Below are positions 17,065 through 23,967 of a stretch of 64,000 nucleotides of DNA, piece after piece (positions within the stretch are counted from its first letter, which is position 1; every line of letters begins with the position of its first letter). Source of the DNA: Paractinoplanes durhamensis (lineage in GTDB: Bacteria; Actinomycetota; Actinomycetes; Mycobacteriales; Micromonosporaceae); the NCBI RefSeq assembly GCF_016862175.1, contig NZ_BOML01000057.1, positions 186,001 through 250,000 of the forward strand. The letters are read 5' to 3'. The notes below the pieces were generated by a model. It was not told the origin of the DNA. It was given only the letters and a program-made list of their open reading frames with translations, and did no database searches. Position numbers and translations under genes: made by a program.

Positions 17065-17736
17065 ATGGTCGACCGGCCGATCCGCGAGTGGAACGGACTC
17101 ACCATTCCGGACCCGGGGATCTACCTCCTCGATCAGGCTCACAAACGCATCGGGTTCCACGCCCAGCACATGATGGTCAGCCCGGTTCGCGGCGAGTTCG
17201 CCGAGGGCAGCGCGACCATCGCGATCGCCGAGGACCCGCTCCGCTCGGTGGTGACCGCCACCATCTCGGCGGCCAGCCTCACCACCCACAACCCGGAGCG
17301 GGACACCCATCTGTCCAGTCCCGACTTCCTGGACGTGGCGAGGTATCCGACGCTCGAGTTCCGCAGCACCGGGGTGCGGTGGCAGGAGAACAACGAGGCC
17401 TTCGTCCTCCTGGCGCGACTGCGCAGCAACCCGCTCTCCCGGCGCGGCCGGCCCGAGATCGCGCTGCCCCCGGCGGCCCGGCCCAGCGGCAAGTTCATCG
17501 TGTACGGCAATTTGACCATCCGGAACGTCACCCGGCCGATCGAACTGCAGGTCGAGTTCGGCGGAGCGCGGCGCGACCCGTACGGGCGGGACATCTTCGG
17601 GTTCAGCGCTTCCGCCGAGTTCGATCGGGAGGCGTACGGACTGGTCTGGAACGTGCTGCTGGAAAGCGGCGGCTTCCTGGTCGGCAAGACCGTGCGCCTG
17701 GAGATCGCCGGCGAGGCGATCCACCAGGCCGCCTGA
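17065..17736 (+). CDS. YceI-family lipocalin-like protein
   Basis: The 223-residue protein has the YceI fold throughout: LDQAHKRIGFHAQHMMV near the start, an extended beta-barrel, and FIVYGNLTIRNVTRPIEL (about residues 148-165), the classic strand pair. YceI proteins bind polyprenoid or other amphiphilic ligands in a lipocalin-like barrel. In E. coli and Helicobacter they are exported, but no signal peptide is visible here, so this one appears cytoplasmic. The ribosome binding site is weak. It is followed by a lipoprotein gene after 56 bp, with no clear operon link. Confidence 0.88.
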   Translation: MVDRPIREWNGLTIPDPGIYLLDQAHKRIGFHAQHMMVSPVRGEFAEGSATIAIAEDPLRSVVTATISAASLTTHNPERDTHLSSPDFLDVARYPTLEFRSTGVRWQENNEAFVLLARLRSNPLSRRGRPEIALPPAARPSGKFIVYGNLTIRNVTRPIELQVEFGGARRDPYGRDIFGFSASAEFDREAYGLVWNVLLESGGFLVGKTVRLEIAGEAIHQAA

Positions 17737-17764
17737 GAAACGATGGCCGGACGGTCGGTCTGTC

Positions 17765-17778
17765 TAGACGAACGTCTA
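17765..17778. promoter_or_regulatory. Palindrome in the lipoprotein promoter region
   Basis: TAGACG / CGTCTA with a 2-nt spacer sits 14 bp before the lipoprotein ATG, flanked by two TCTAGA hexamers (17763-17768, 17784-17789). It may be an operator overlapping the promoter. Confidence 0.35.
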
Positions 17779-17792
17779 ATTGATCTAGAGAA

Positions 17793-18314
17793 ATGCGGGC
17801 CTTAGCGTCTCGACGCGTGATTGCCACCCGTATCGCTTCCGCCGTCCTGCTCGGCGTCTCCCTGATCGCCTTGGCCGCATGTGGCCAGGACACCGACACC
17901 ACGGCGCCCGCCGCCACCGCCGTTGCGGCCACCCCCGCCGCGGCCACCTCGCCCGCGGCCCCGGCCACCTCAGCCGCGGCCGTTGCGGCCAAGGCCGACA
18001 AGGAGGTCTGCGAGGATGCGACCAAGGCGGCCGAGTCGCTCAAGAAGGCGGTCCTCGTCCTGGCCCAGTCCGGCAACGAGATCGCGCCCGCCGACGCCAA
18101 GGCGCTGCTCACCGACTTCGCGAACAACCTGACCAAGGCAGGCGAGGGCGCCGACGGCAAGGTGGCCACGGCGATCAAGGCCAACGCCGACGCGGCCCGC
18201 AAGGCCGCCGCCGCCAAGGACCCGTTGACGGCCGCCGACACCGCCGAATCGGCGAAGGCCGGCAAGGACCTCAACGCGGCCTGCAAGGCGGCCGGGGTGA
18301 AGACGACCTTCTGA
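17793..18314 (+). CDS. Small Ala-rich lipoprotein
   Basis: The 173-residue secreted lipoprotein has a signal peptide ending in the lipobox LIALAAC (Cys at about residue 29). An Ala/Pro/Thr-rich low-complexity spacer follows, then a helical domain rich in Ala, Lys and Asp with two Cys (CEDATKAAES and LNAACKAAG) that could form a disulfide. No enzymatic motif is visible and I do not recognise the family. A GTG at 17817 is an alternative start that would shorten the signal peptide. It ends in a strong hairpin shared with the convergent pectate lyase gene. Confidence 0.8.
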   Translation: MRALASRRVIATRIASAVLLGVSLIALAACGQDTDTTAPAATAVAATPAAATSPAAPATSAAAVAAKADKEVCEDATKAAESLKKAVLVLAQSGNEIAPADAKALLTDFANNLTKAGEGADGKVATAIKANADAARKAAAAKDPLTAADTAESAKAGKDLNAACKAAGVKTTF

Positions 18315-18326
18315 TCCACCGACGAA

Positions 18327-18356
18327 GGGGCCGCCCGCCGCACGGCGAGCGGCCCC
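18327..18356. terminator. Bidirectional hairpin terminator
   Basis: GGGGCCGC (18327-18334) pairs with GCGGCCCC (18349-18356), with a further CGCC/GGCG stem inside the loop. It lies between the convergent lipoprotein and pectate lyase genes. Confidence 0.8.
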
Positions 18357-18368
18357 CTACAAAAAGTC

Positions 18369-19577
18369 CTACTTGTATGTGATGTCGCTCTTGTTCACCT
18401 TGCAGTTGGTGGTGTTCCAGCCTTCGCCGAGGTAGCTCGGTTCGCTGCCCTTGGCGACACCCTTGTACATGCCGCAGACCACCGCGCCGGAGTTGACGGT
18501 GACGCGGGTGATGGTGGCGGTGTCGCCCCAGTTGGTGTTGATGCCGACGACGTAGTCGACGCCGGTCAGCAGCACGTTGTCGACCACGACGTTGCGCGTG
18601 TACGAGTTGGTGCAGTTGCCGCAGGCGCGGTAGAGCTTGCCGGCCCCGTTGAGGTAGAAGCCGGAGATGTTGACGGTGCCGTTGCCGTTGTGCTGGAACG
18701 TCTTGTCGCTGCCGTTCTTCGCGCCGCCACCGATGACGTAGCTGGTGCCACCGTTGGTCTGCAGGAAGGTCGCGGCGTCCTCGCCGATGTCGTTCCACCA
18801 GACGTTGCGGATCGTGCAGGTGCCCAGGCAGTGCACGCCGTCACCGGCGGGCGAGCCGAGGATGACGTTCTGCAGCGTGCCGCCGTTCGCGATCTCGAAC
18901 ATCGGGTCCTGGGACTCGCTCTGCGAGCCGTCACCGATGCAGCAGTAGGTCTTCATGCCACCGTCGAAGGTCCCCGTGACGCTGACCGTGCTGGAGATGC
19001 TGACCGACCCGGCCGAGGACGGCCATGAACCGGTCGGCGTGCCCGGGTTGCTGGTCGGGCTGGTCGTCGGGCTGGTCGTGGGGGACGTGGTGGGGCTCGT
19101 GGTGGTGGAGCCGCCGGTGGCGTACGTCTCGAACTCGGAAATTCGCGGCGCACTGGACGCAGCGGTGATGTCGAGCGTGACCTTCTTCAGCGACGTCGAG
19201 GCGAACGAGATGGTGGTGGGGCTGCCGCTGCCGCTGGTCAGGACAGCGCCGCTGTCCGCGTTGAGCAGGCGCCAGGCGGTGATCGAGCCGCCGCCGGAGG
19301 CCTGCCGGATGATGGCCTGGGAGACCGTGGTGGCACTGCTCCACTTGACCGAGATGTAGCCGGTCGAGCTGGTCGGCGACCAGTAGGTGCTGGTGTTGCC
19401 GTCCTTGACGTTGCCGTAGCTGGTGCCGCTGGCCTTGCTGGAGCCATCGGCGCCGCCGCTGAGGCTGAGGTTGTCAGCGGCCGACGCATAGGACAGCGGC
19501 AGCGCCACGGTGATGGCGGCAACCGCAACGGCGGTGACTCCGCCGGCGATCCATCGGAGAGCGGGTGGTCGTCTCAT
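18369..19577 (-). CDS. Secreted PL3 pectate lyase with an N-terminal discoidin-type module
   Basis: The 402-residue enzyme starts at ATG 19577 (MRRPPALRW). GAGG lies 8 nt upstream, so the GTG three codons earlier was rejected. Domains are a signal peptide (1-33), an F5/8-type beta-sandwich (about 35-155, DGNTSTYWSP), a TSPTTSPTT linker, and a PL3 right-handed beta-helix (about 195-402) with GDGVHCLGTCTIRNVWW and GEDAATF. PL3 enzymes cleave polygalacturonate by calcium-dependent elimination, and the family's many Cys residues are present. A perfect 16-bp palindrome lies 48 bp upstream, indicating sugar-controlled expression. Confidence 0.92.
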   Translation of the reverse strand: MRRPPALRWIAGGVTAVAVAAITVALPLSYASAADNLSLSGGADGSSKASGTSYGNVKDGNTSTYWSPTSSTGYISVKWSSATTVSQAIIRQASGGGSITAWRLLNADSGAVLTSGSGSPTTISFASTSLKKVTLDITAASSAPRISEFETYATGGSTTTSPTTSPTTSPTTSPTSNPGTPTGSWPSSAGSVSISSTVSVTGTFDGGMKTYCCIGDGSQSESQDPMFEIANGGTLQNVILGSPAGDGVHCLGTCTIRNVWWNDIGEDAATFLQTNGGTSYVIGGGAKNGSDKTFQHNGNGTVNISGFYLNGAGKLYRACGNCTNSYTRNVVVDNVLLTGVDYVVGINTNWGDTATITRVTVNSGAVVCGMYKGVAKGSEPSYLGEGWNTTNCKVNKSDITYK

Positions 19578-19624
19578 CTCTTTCACCTCGTTGTCGAGAG
19601 CGCGTCGCGTGGCGGGCTGTCCAC

Positions 19625-19640
19625 AGGAAAGCGCTTTCCT
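19625..19640. promoter_or_regulatory. LacI-family operator before the pectate lyase
   Basis: AGGAAAGCGCTTTCCT is a perfect 16-bp palindrome with the central GCGC typical of LacI/GalR sites, 48 bp upstream of the pectate lyase ATG. It differs in its arms from the CebR-like box 176 bp away, so a different repressor is likely. Confidence 0.75.
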
Positions 19641-19815
19641 GGAGGATAGAGATGCGTCAATGCGATGACAAGACGATGTCCGAAACGTGTGTGATGTGCG
19701 TTACATGGCCGGCGCACCGCGCACCGTTCAGGCTGGCCAACGCCTCAGCCTGCGGAAACGTAGCCGCGACTATCGACCTGCATTGATATCTGGAGCCATC
19801 GGTGCGACGCTGTTC

Positions 19816-19829
19816 TGGGAGCGCTCCCA
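19816..19829. promoter_or_regulatory. Perfect CebR-type box
   Basis: TGGGAGCGCTCCCA matches the full 14-bp CebR consensus. It lies 52 bp before the small secreted-protein gene at 19881 and 239 bp from the pectate lyase start. The 300-bp region 19578-19880 holds these two operators and no gene that I can support. Confidence 0.8.
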
Positions 19830-19880
19830 TCACCTGCCGAGAATGGCGACAAATCGCGCAACCCCGGAGAGGACGTGGCC

Positions 19881-20432
19881 GTGGCCGGCTGGTACCGGAA
19901 CCGCCTGCTGTGGGTGGCGGCGATCCTGCTGGCGACGTCGGCCGGCGCGGTGGCCCTGACGAGATCCAGCGCCGAGCCGCCCGATCTCCCCGCGCAGATC
20001 ATGACCGCGATGCGCAGCACGCTCGAAGACTCCGACCCGGAACAGCACAACCACGCCGCACCTGGTCCGCAGCGGACGACCACCGGAAAGGCGGCGGTGA
20101 TCTGCGGCGTCCGCGTCTACGGGTACGAGCCGGCCGAGGCCACCGCCGTGGCCGAGGTGCGCACGGTCTACGGCTTCCACCTCTGCGGGGTGGCCGAGCC
20201 CGGCCAACCGTGGGACGGGGCGACCAAGCTGGCCGGCCCGCTGATCCTCGACATGTCCACCGACCCGCCCGGCATCCAGGTGGTCGAGGCCACCGACGGC
20301 GTCCGGTACGTCGACCGGCTGCGGCAGATGTTCCCCCCGAAGTACGCGGACCTGGCCCTCAAAGAGTCACTCTCCGCATCGGAGTCGACCAGCCTGCGCC
20401 GCCGCTACGACAGCGCGGCCGGCCTCGGCTGA
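19881..20432 (+). CDS. Membrane-anchored or secreted hypothetical protein
   Basis: The 183-residue protein has one N-terminal hydrophobic helix (RLLWVAAILLATSAGAVALT) and no lipobox, so it is either a type II membrane protein or cleaved. The remaining ~155 residues face outside and include two Cys (VICGVRVYGY and HLCGVAEPG) that may pair. No known domain is recognised. GTG 19881 is preceded by GGAGAGG with 8-nt spacing, and the GTG at 19875 is too close to it. A CebR-type box upstream hints at sugar-regulated expression, which is surprising for a protein without carbohydrate-active motifs. Confidence 0.7.
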   Translation: MAGWYRNRLLWVAAILLATSAGAVALTRSSAEPPDLPAQIMTAMRSTLEDSDPEQHNHAAPGPQRTTTGKAAVICGVRVYGYEPAEATAVAEVRTVYGFHLCGVAEPGQPWDGATKLAGPLILDMSTDPPGIQVVEATDGVRYVDRLRQMFPPKYADLALKESLSASESTSLRRRYDSAAGLG

Positions 20433-20467
20433 CCGGCGGGTCTCCCCTGGCGGTGCAGAATCGCGGT

Positions 20468-21688
20468 ATGGATCTGGCTGAGCTGTACCGCGATCTCCAC
20501 CAGCACCCCGAGCTCTCCGGGGCCGAGACCCGGACCGCGCGGATCGTGGCCGAGCGGCTGACCGCCCTCGGCTACCAGACCACCGCCGGGGTCGGCGGCA
20601 CCGGGGTGGTCGGGGTGCTGCGCAACGGGGACGGCCCCACCGCGCTGCTGCGCGCCGACATGGACGCGCTGCCGGTGGCCGAGGAGACCGGCTTGCCGTA
20701 TGCCAGCACCGAGCGGGCCCTCGACCCGGCCGGCCAGGAGGTGCCGGTGATGCACGCGTGCGGCCACGACGTGCACGTGACCTGCCTGCTCGGCGCGGCC
20801 GAGGCCCTGGCCGCCGACACCGGCGCCTGGCGGGGCACCGTGATGCTCGTCTTCCAACCGGCCGAGGAACGCGGCGAGGGCGCCCAGGCCATGATCGACG
20901 ACGGCCTCTTCGACCGCTTCGGCCGGCCCGGCGTCGTGCTCGGCCAGCACGTCGCGCCGCTGCCGGCCGGGATGATCGGCCTGCACCCGGGCCTGGCCTT
21001 CGCCGCCGCCGACGGCATCCGGGTCACCATGCACGGACGCGGCGCGCACGGTGCCCGCCCGGAAGCATCGGTCGACCCGGTCGTGATGGCCGCCGCCACC
21101 GTGCTGCGCCTGCAGGGCATCGTCGCCCGCGAGATCGCCGCCACCGACAGCGCGGTCCTGACCGTCGGCGCCCTGCGCGCCGGCGTGAAGAGCAACGTCA
21201 TCCCGGCCGAGGCCGAGCTGCTGATCAGCGTCCGCTCCTTCGACCCCGCCGTCCGCGAGACCGTCCTGACCGCGCTGCACCGCGTGGTCAACGCGGAGGC
21301 CGCCGCCTCAGGCGCACCGCGCGAGCCGTCGATCGTCCTCGAGGAGTCCTTCCCCGCCCTGTTCAACGACCCGGCCGCATGCGCCCGCACGCAGGAGGCG
21401 TTCCAGAAGACCTTCGGCGCCGAGCGAGTCCTGGACCCCGGCGTGGTAACCGGCAGCGAGGACGTGGGCCTGCTGGCCACGGCAGCCGGCGCACCGCTGG
21501 TCTACTGGCTGCTGGGCGGCGCCGACCCAACCGCCTTCGCGACCGCCACGAACGCCACCGACGTAGCGCGAATCGCCAAAACCTTGCCGACCAACCATTC
21601 CCCACTATTCGCCCCAGTCGTGGAACCAACCCTGACCAGCGGAGTAAGCGCCCTTGTCACCGCCGCCCACGCCTGGCTGGAAGGCTAG
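20468..21688 (+). CDS. M20-family amidohydrolase
   Basis: The 406-residue metal-dependent amidohydrolase has the M20D pattern: HQHPELSGAETRTA near the start, the metal-binding segment VMHACGHDVH (about residues 95-104), PAEERGEGA with the catalytic Glu, and the dimerisation domain starting near GRGAHGARP. Such enzymes hydrolyse N-acyl amino acids, aminobenzoyl-glutamate or similar amides. The ATG at 20468 gives the family's standard length. The much longer open frame upstream is a shadow of the preceding gene. Its stop overlaps by 4 bp the stop of the convergent immunity-like gene. Confidence 0.94.
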   Translation: MDLAELYRDLHQHPELSGAETRTARIVAERLTALGYQTTAGVGGTGVVGVLRNGDGPTALLRADMDALPVAEETGLPYASTERALDPAGQEVPVMHACGHDVHVTCLLGAAEALAADTGAWRGTVMLVFQPAEERGEGAQAMIDDGLFDRFGRPGVVLGQHVAPLPAGMIGLHPGLAFAAADGIRVTMHGRGAHGARPEASVDPVVMAAATVLRLQGIVAREIAATDSAVLTVGALRAGVKSNVIPAEAELLISVRSFDPAVRETVLTALHRVVNAEAAASGAPREPSIVLEESFPALFNDPAACARTQEAFQKTFGAERVLDPGVVTGSEDVGLLATAAGAPLVYWLLGGADPTAFATATNATDVARIAKTLPTNHSPLFAPVVEPTLTSGVSALVTAAHAWLEG

Positions 21689-22128
21689 AAGAACCGCCCT
21701 CGGTAGGGATGGGTGCGGCCCCACTTCTCCTCCCACCGCAGCAGGTCGGCCTGCCATCTCGGGAGATCGGGGCGGTACTCCCGGACGGCTTGTCGTTCCG
21801 GCAGAGCGACCAGAAAACGCCAGTAGTCCTCGATCGCCGCCCGAGCGACGTCGGCCGGGAACTCCCCTTCGGCACCGGGCACCCACAGGTTGGTGATCAG
21901 CAGCGCCGACGGTGTGAACGACACGGTGTAGTTCTCGCTGCTCCATTCCTCGAACGGCGGCTCGCCGCGAGCCACGTCGTCGGCCATCGCCAGCGCATCC
22001 AGGGTGACCAGGAAGAACCGGTCGAGGTCAGCGGACAGCCACTGACCCAGCAGGTCGAAGCGCTGGTCCTCGACCTGGTACACAGGCAGGCCGTACTTGG
22101 GATCGAGTCCCCAGCTGAAAACACCCAC
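21685..22128 (-). CDS. Putative immunity protein of the EndoU toxin locus
   Basis: The 147-residue soluble acidic protein has many aromatic and Asp/Glu residues (GPWLSAD-like DLLGQWLSADLDRFF, YWRFLVAL). It has no signal peptide and no known catalytic motif, and I do not recognise the family. It lies 18 bp after the EndoU nuclease gene on the same strand, the usual position of an immunity gene in polymorphic toxin loci. The assigned role rests on that context, on size and on acidity. It would bind and block the nuclease in the cytoplasm. Confidence 0.6.
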   Translation of the reverse strand: MGVFSWGLDPKYGLPVYQVEDQRFDLLGQWLSADLDRFFLVTLDALAMADDVARGEPPFEEWSSENYTVSFTPSALLITNLWVPGAEGEFPADVARAAIEDYWRFLVALPERQAVREYRPDLPRWQADLLRWEEKWGRTHPYRGRFF

Positions 22129-22146
22129 CGCGAGCCTCTCAATGCG

Positions 22147-22641
22147 CTAGGGAACGGGCCAGCCGTGCGTGAAGCCACCGGACTGGTTGTAGAAGCCTCT
22201 TATCGCGACGCCATTGTAGGTACCGGCCCACATGCCGCCGGGGAGCGGCGTGGAGTTCTTGAAAGCACCGGACACCGCGTTGTCCACCTGCGCCGGCGTC
22301 CAATCGTCGGGGAAGAACGTGCTGACGCCGCCATTGCCGCCCTTCGGCTTCCAAGCGCCGGTCGGCGGATTCAGAGTCGAGTCGAAGAACTCGGGCTCCG
22401 CCTCGTACACGCCGTTCGGGTAGGTAACCTCCGAGCCGGGCACGAGCCGGCGGTCGGGGAAGTCCTCGCCGCCCGGGCGGTAGTGATAGCCGGAGCCCTT
22501 GGGCTGGCCCGGCTTCACGTGGCCGCCGCCGATGGTGTGGGTCGTGAAGTGCGGATTCATCCGATCCGGGCGGGCACGCTTGCGTGTCTTGCGGAGAAAC
22601 CGCAGCGCGGCCCGCATGAGTTTGCCGGAGCCCCTGGCCAT
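22147..22641 (-). CDS. EndoU-family RNase toxin domain protein
   Basis: The 164-residue protein begins with a basic segment (residues 9-27, rich in Arg/Lys) and then the bacterial EndoU fold seen in CdiA-type toxins: HTIGGGHVKPG (His35 and His41, candidate catalytic residues), YPNGVYEAEPEFF, TFFPDDWTPAQV, and a C-terminal VAIRGFYNQSGGFTHGWP. EndoU toxins cut RNA, often tRNA. The ATG at 22641 has only a weak ribosome binding site (CCGAGG). It is in the same frame as the WXG100-like export domain upstream, separated only by TGA-CCG-AGG, so the two may originally have been one toxin. Confidence 0.85.
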   Translation of the reverse strand: MARGSGKLMRAALRFLRKTRKRARPDRMNPHFTTHTIGGGHVKPGQPKGSGYHYRPGGEDFPDRRLVPGSEVTYPNGVYEAEPEFFDSTLNPPTGAWKPKGGNGGVSTFFPDDWTPAQVDNAVSGAFKNSTPLPGGMWAGTYNGVAIRGFYNQSGGFTHGWPVP

Positions 22642-22647
22642 CCTCGG

Positions 22648-23142
22648 TCACCCGTCCAGCAGCTGGAAGATGGCGTCCTGCACGAGGTTCCCGACGATCG
22701 CCCGGGTCAGCTGCTGGAAGATCGGGATCTCGACCAGGCTCGCGCCGAACGTGGGCGCCGCCGTCGCGATCGCCTGCGCGATCTCCACCGCCAGAATGGC
22801 CAGCTGGGCGATGACCGCCACCTTGAGGGCGAGCACGATCCCGCCGCAGATCATCAGGCCGGTGCCGGTCAGCGTGGCCGCGTTCGCGCCGTCCAGGAGC
22901 GACTTGGCCGGGCTGTCCTCATCGGCCCACCAGGCCTGGAACGCCGCGACGGCCTCGCCCTCGTGCCCCGTCCACACCTCGGTGGCGGTCGACGTCGCGT
23001 CCGACACGATCGCCTCGAGCCGGCCGGCGAACGACATCCACGCCTGACCCATCTCCACCAGCGCGGTCTCGTCGGCCTCCGGCCAGTTGTAGCCGAGGAT
23101 GCCGAGCAGCGACCGCAGCTCGCCCGGAATCTCGATGCCCAC
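22648..23142 (-). CDS. WXG100-like (CpnT N-terminal type) T7SS export domain
   Basis: The 164-residue helical protein has W-containing motifs (GYNWPEAD, VWTGHEGEAV, FQAWWADE) and hydrophobic helices (about residues 95-130). This layout is characteristic of the N-terminal export domain of large ESX/type VII polymorphic toxins. It starts at GTG 23142, 3 bp after the stop of the WXG100 gene upstream. It ends at a TGA directly in frame with the EndoU toxin, where related toxins usually continue into the effector domain. Confidence 0.8.
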   Translation of the reverse strand: MGIEIPGELRSLLGILGYNWPEADETALVEMGQAWMSFAGRLEAIVSDATSTATEVWTGHEGEAVAAFQAWWADEDSPAKSLLDGANAATLTGTGLMICGGIVLALKVAVIAQLAILAVEIAQAIATAAPTFGASLVEIPIFQQLTRAIVGNLVQDAIFQLLDG

Positions 23143-23145
23143 GCG

Positions 23146-23472
23146 TCAGTGCCCCAGGTCGGTGAGCAGTCCACGGAATCGGCGGCTGATGTTCTCGTCC
23201 ACCTCCATGTACTGCGCGCTGATGTCCACCACGTCGGCGCCGGCCGAGGCCATCTCGTCCAGGGCGTCCTGGTAGCACTCGAACGCCCAGGACGACACCT
23301 CCTCATGCGCGGCGCCGATCAGCGAGCCGATATCGTCGCTCCCCCAGGGCGCGCCGAAACCGGCCAGCTCGGACCGGAACGACGCCAGCTCCGAGGAAAG
23401 CCGCGAGGCCACACTTCGCAGGGCCGCCCCGGACGCCGAGAGCCGCTCAGGATCAACCATGAAGCCGGTCAT
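23146..23472 (-). CDS. WXG100-family ESX secretion protein
   Basis: The 108-residue helical-hairpin protein has GAPWGSDDIGSLIG at the turn (Trp at about residue 43, a WGS variant of the W-x-G) and an aromatic/acidic C-terminal helix (WAFECYQDALDEM). These proteins form heterodimers with LXG/WXG partners and guide them to the type VII secretion system. It overlaps the YbaB-like gene by 4 bp and abuts the export-domain gene. No ESX ATPase or channel gene is in the window. Confidence 0.82.
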   Translation of the reverse strand: MTGFMVDPERLSASGAALRSVASRLSSELASFRSELAGFGAPWGSDDIGSLIGAAHEEVSSWAFECYQDALDEMASAGADVVDISAQYMEVDENISRRFRGLLTDLGH

Positions 23473-23897
23473 CGGTCACCGGCCCGGCGGGTGAGCTGCT
23501 CCTGCGCCTCGACCAGCGACGCGGTCAGCTTCGCGAACTGGCGCTGGGCGTCGAGCTGGATGTCCTTGAGCTGGTCGGTGAGCGCACCGAGATCGGCCGA
23601 GCCGGCGGTGGCCACAGCCCGGCCCTGCAGGTCGGCCAGCGCGGCGTTGACGGCCGACTCGATCTCCCGCGCCAGTTCCTCGCCGCTGAGCCGCAGCACC
23701 GAGGGCTCCATCTCGAGGTTCTCGATCCGCCCCGGAGGAACCGCCCGGACCCGGACCCGGCCGTCGGCGGCCTCACCCGTACCGATAGGCGGTTCCTGCT
23801 CTTCCTGATCGCCGGAGGGCGCCTGAGCCCGGCCGAGCGCAGCCACCACATCGGCCAGCGTGCCGCCAAGGCCGGACGGATCGATCGGACTGGTCAT
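23469..23897 (-). CDS. YbaB/EbfC-like protein of the T7SS toxin locus
   Basis: The 142-residue protein has a disordered N-terminus (residues 1-45) and then a YbaB/EbfC-like fold: VRVRAVPPGRIENLEMEP, LSGEELAREIESAVNAAL and a C-terminal amphipathic helix (about 95-142). In actinobacterial ESX loci such YbaB-like genes commonly precede WXG100 genes and may act as chaperones or regulators. The function is not established. It is the first gene of the toxin operon, starting 70 bp after the histidine kinase gene with a GAGG ribosome binding site. Confidence 0.72.
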   Translation of the reverse strand: MTSPIDPSGLGGTLADVVAALGRAQAPSGDQEEQEPPIGTGEAADGRVRVRAVPPGRIENLEMEPSVLRLSGEELAREIESAVNAALADLQGRAVATAGSADLGALTDQLKDIQLDAQRQFAKLTASLVEAQEQLTRRAGDR

Positions 23898-23967
23898 TCC
23901 TCGACCTCACTCGCGCGCGGGGAGTCCCACCCGAACGCGACGATATCGAACTTGTCCAATACTGGCG

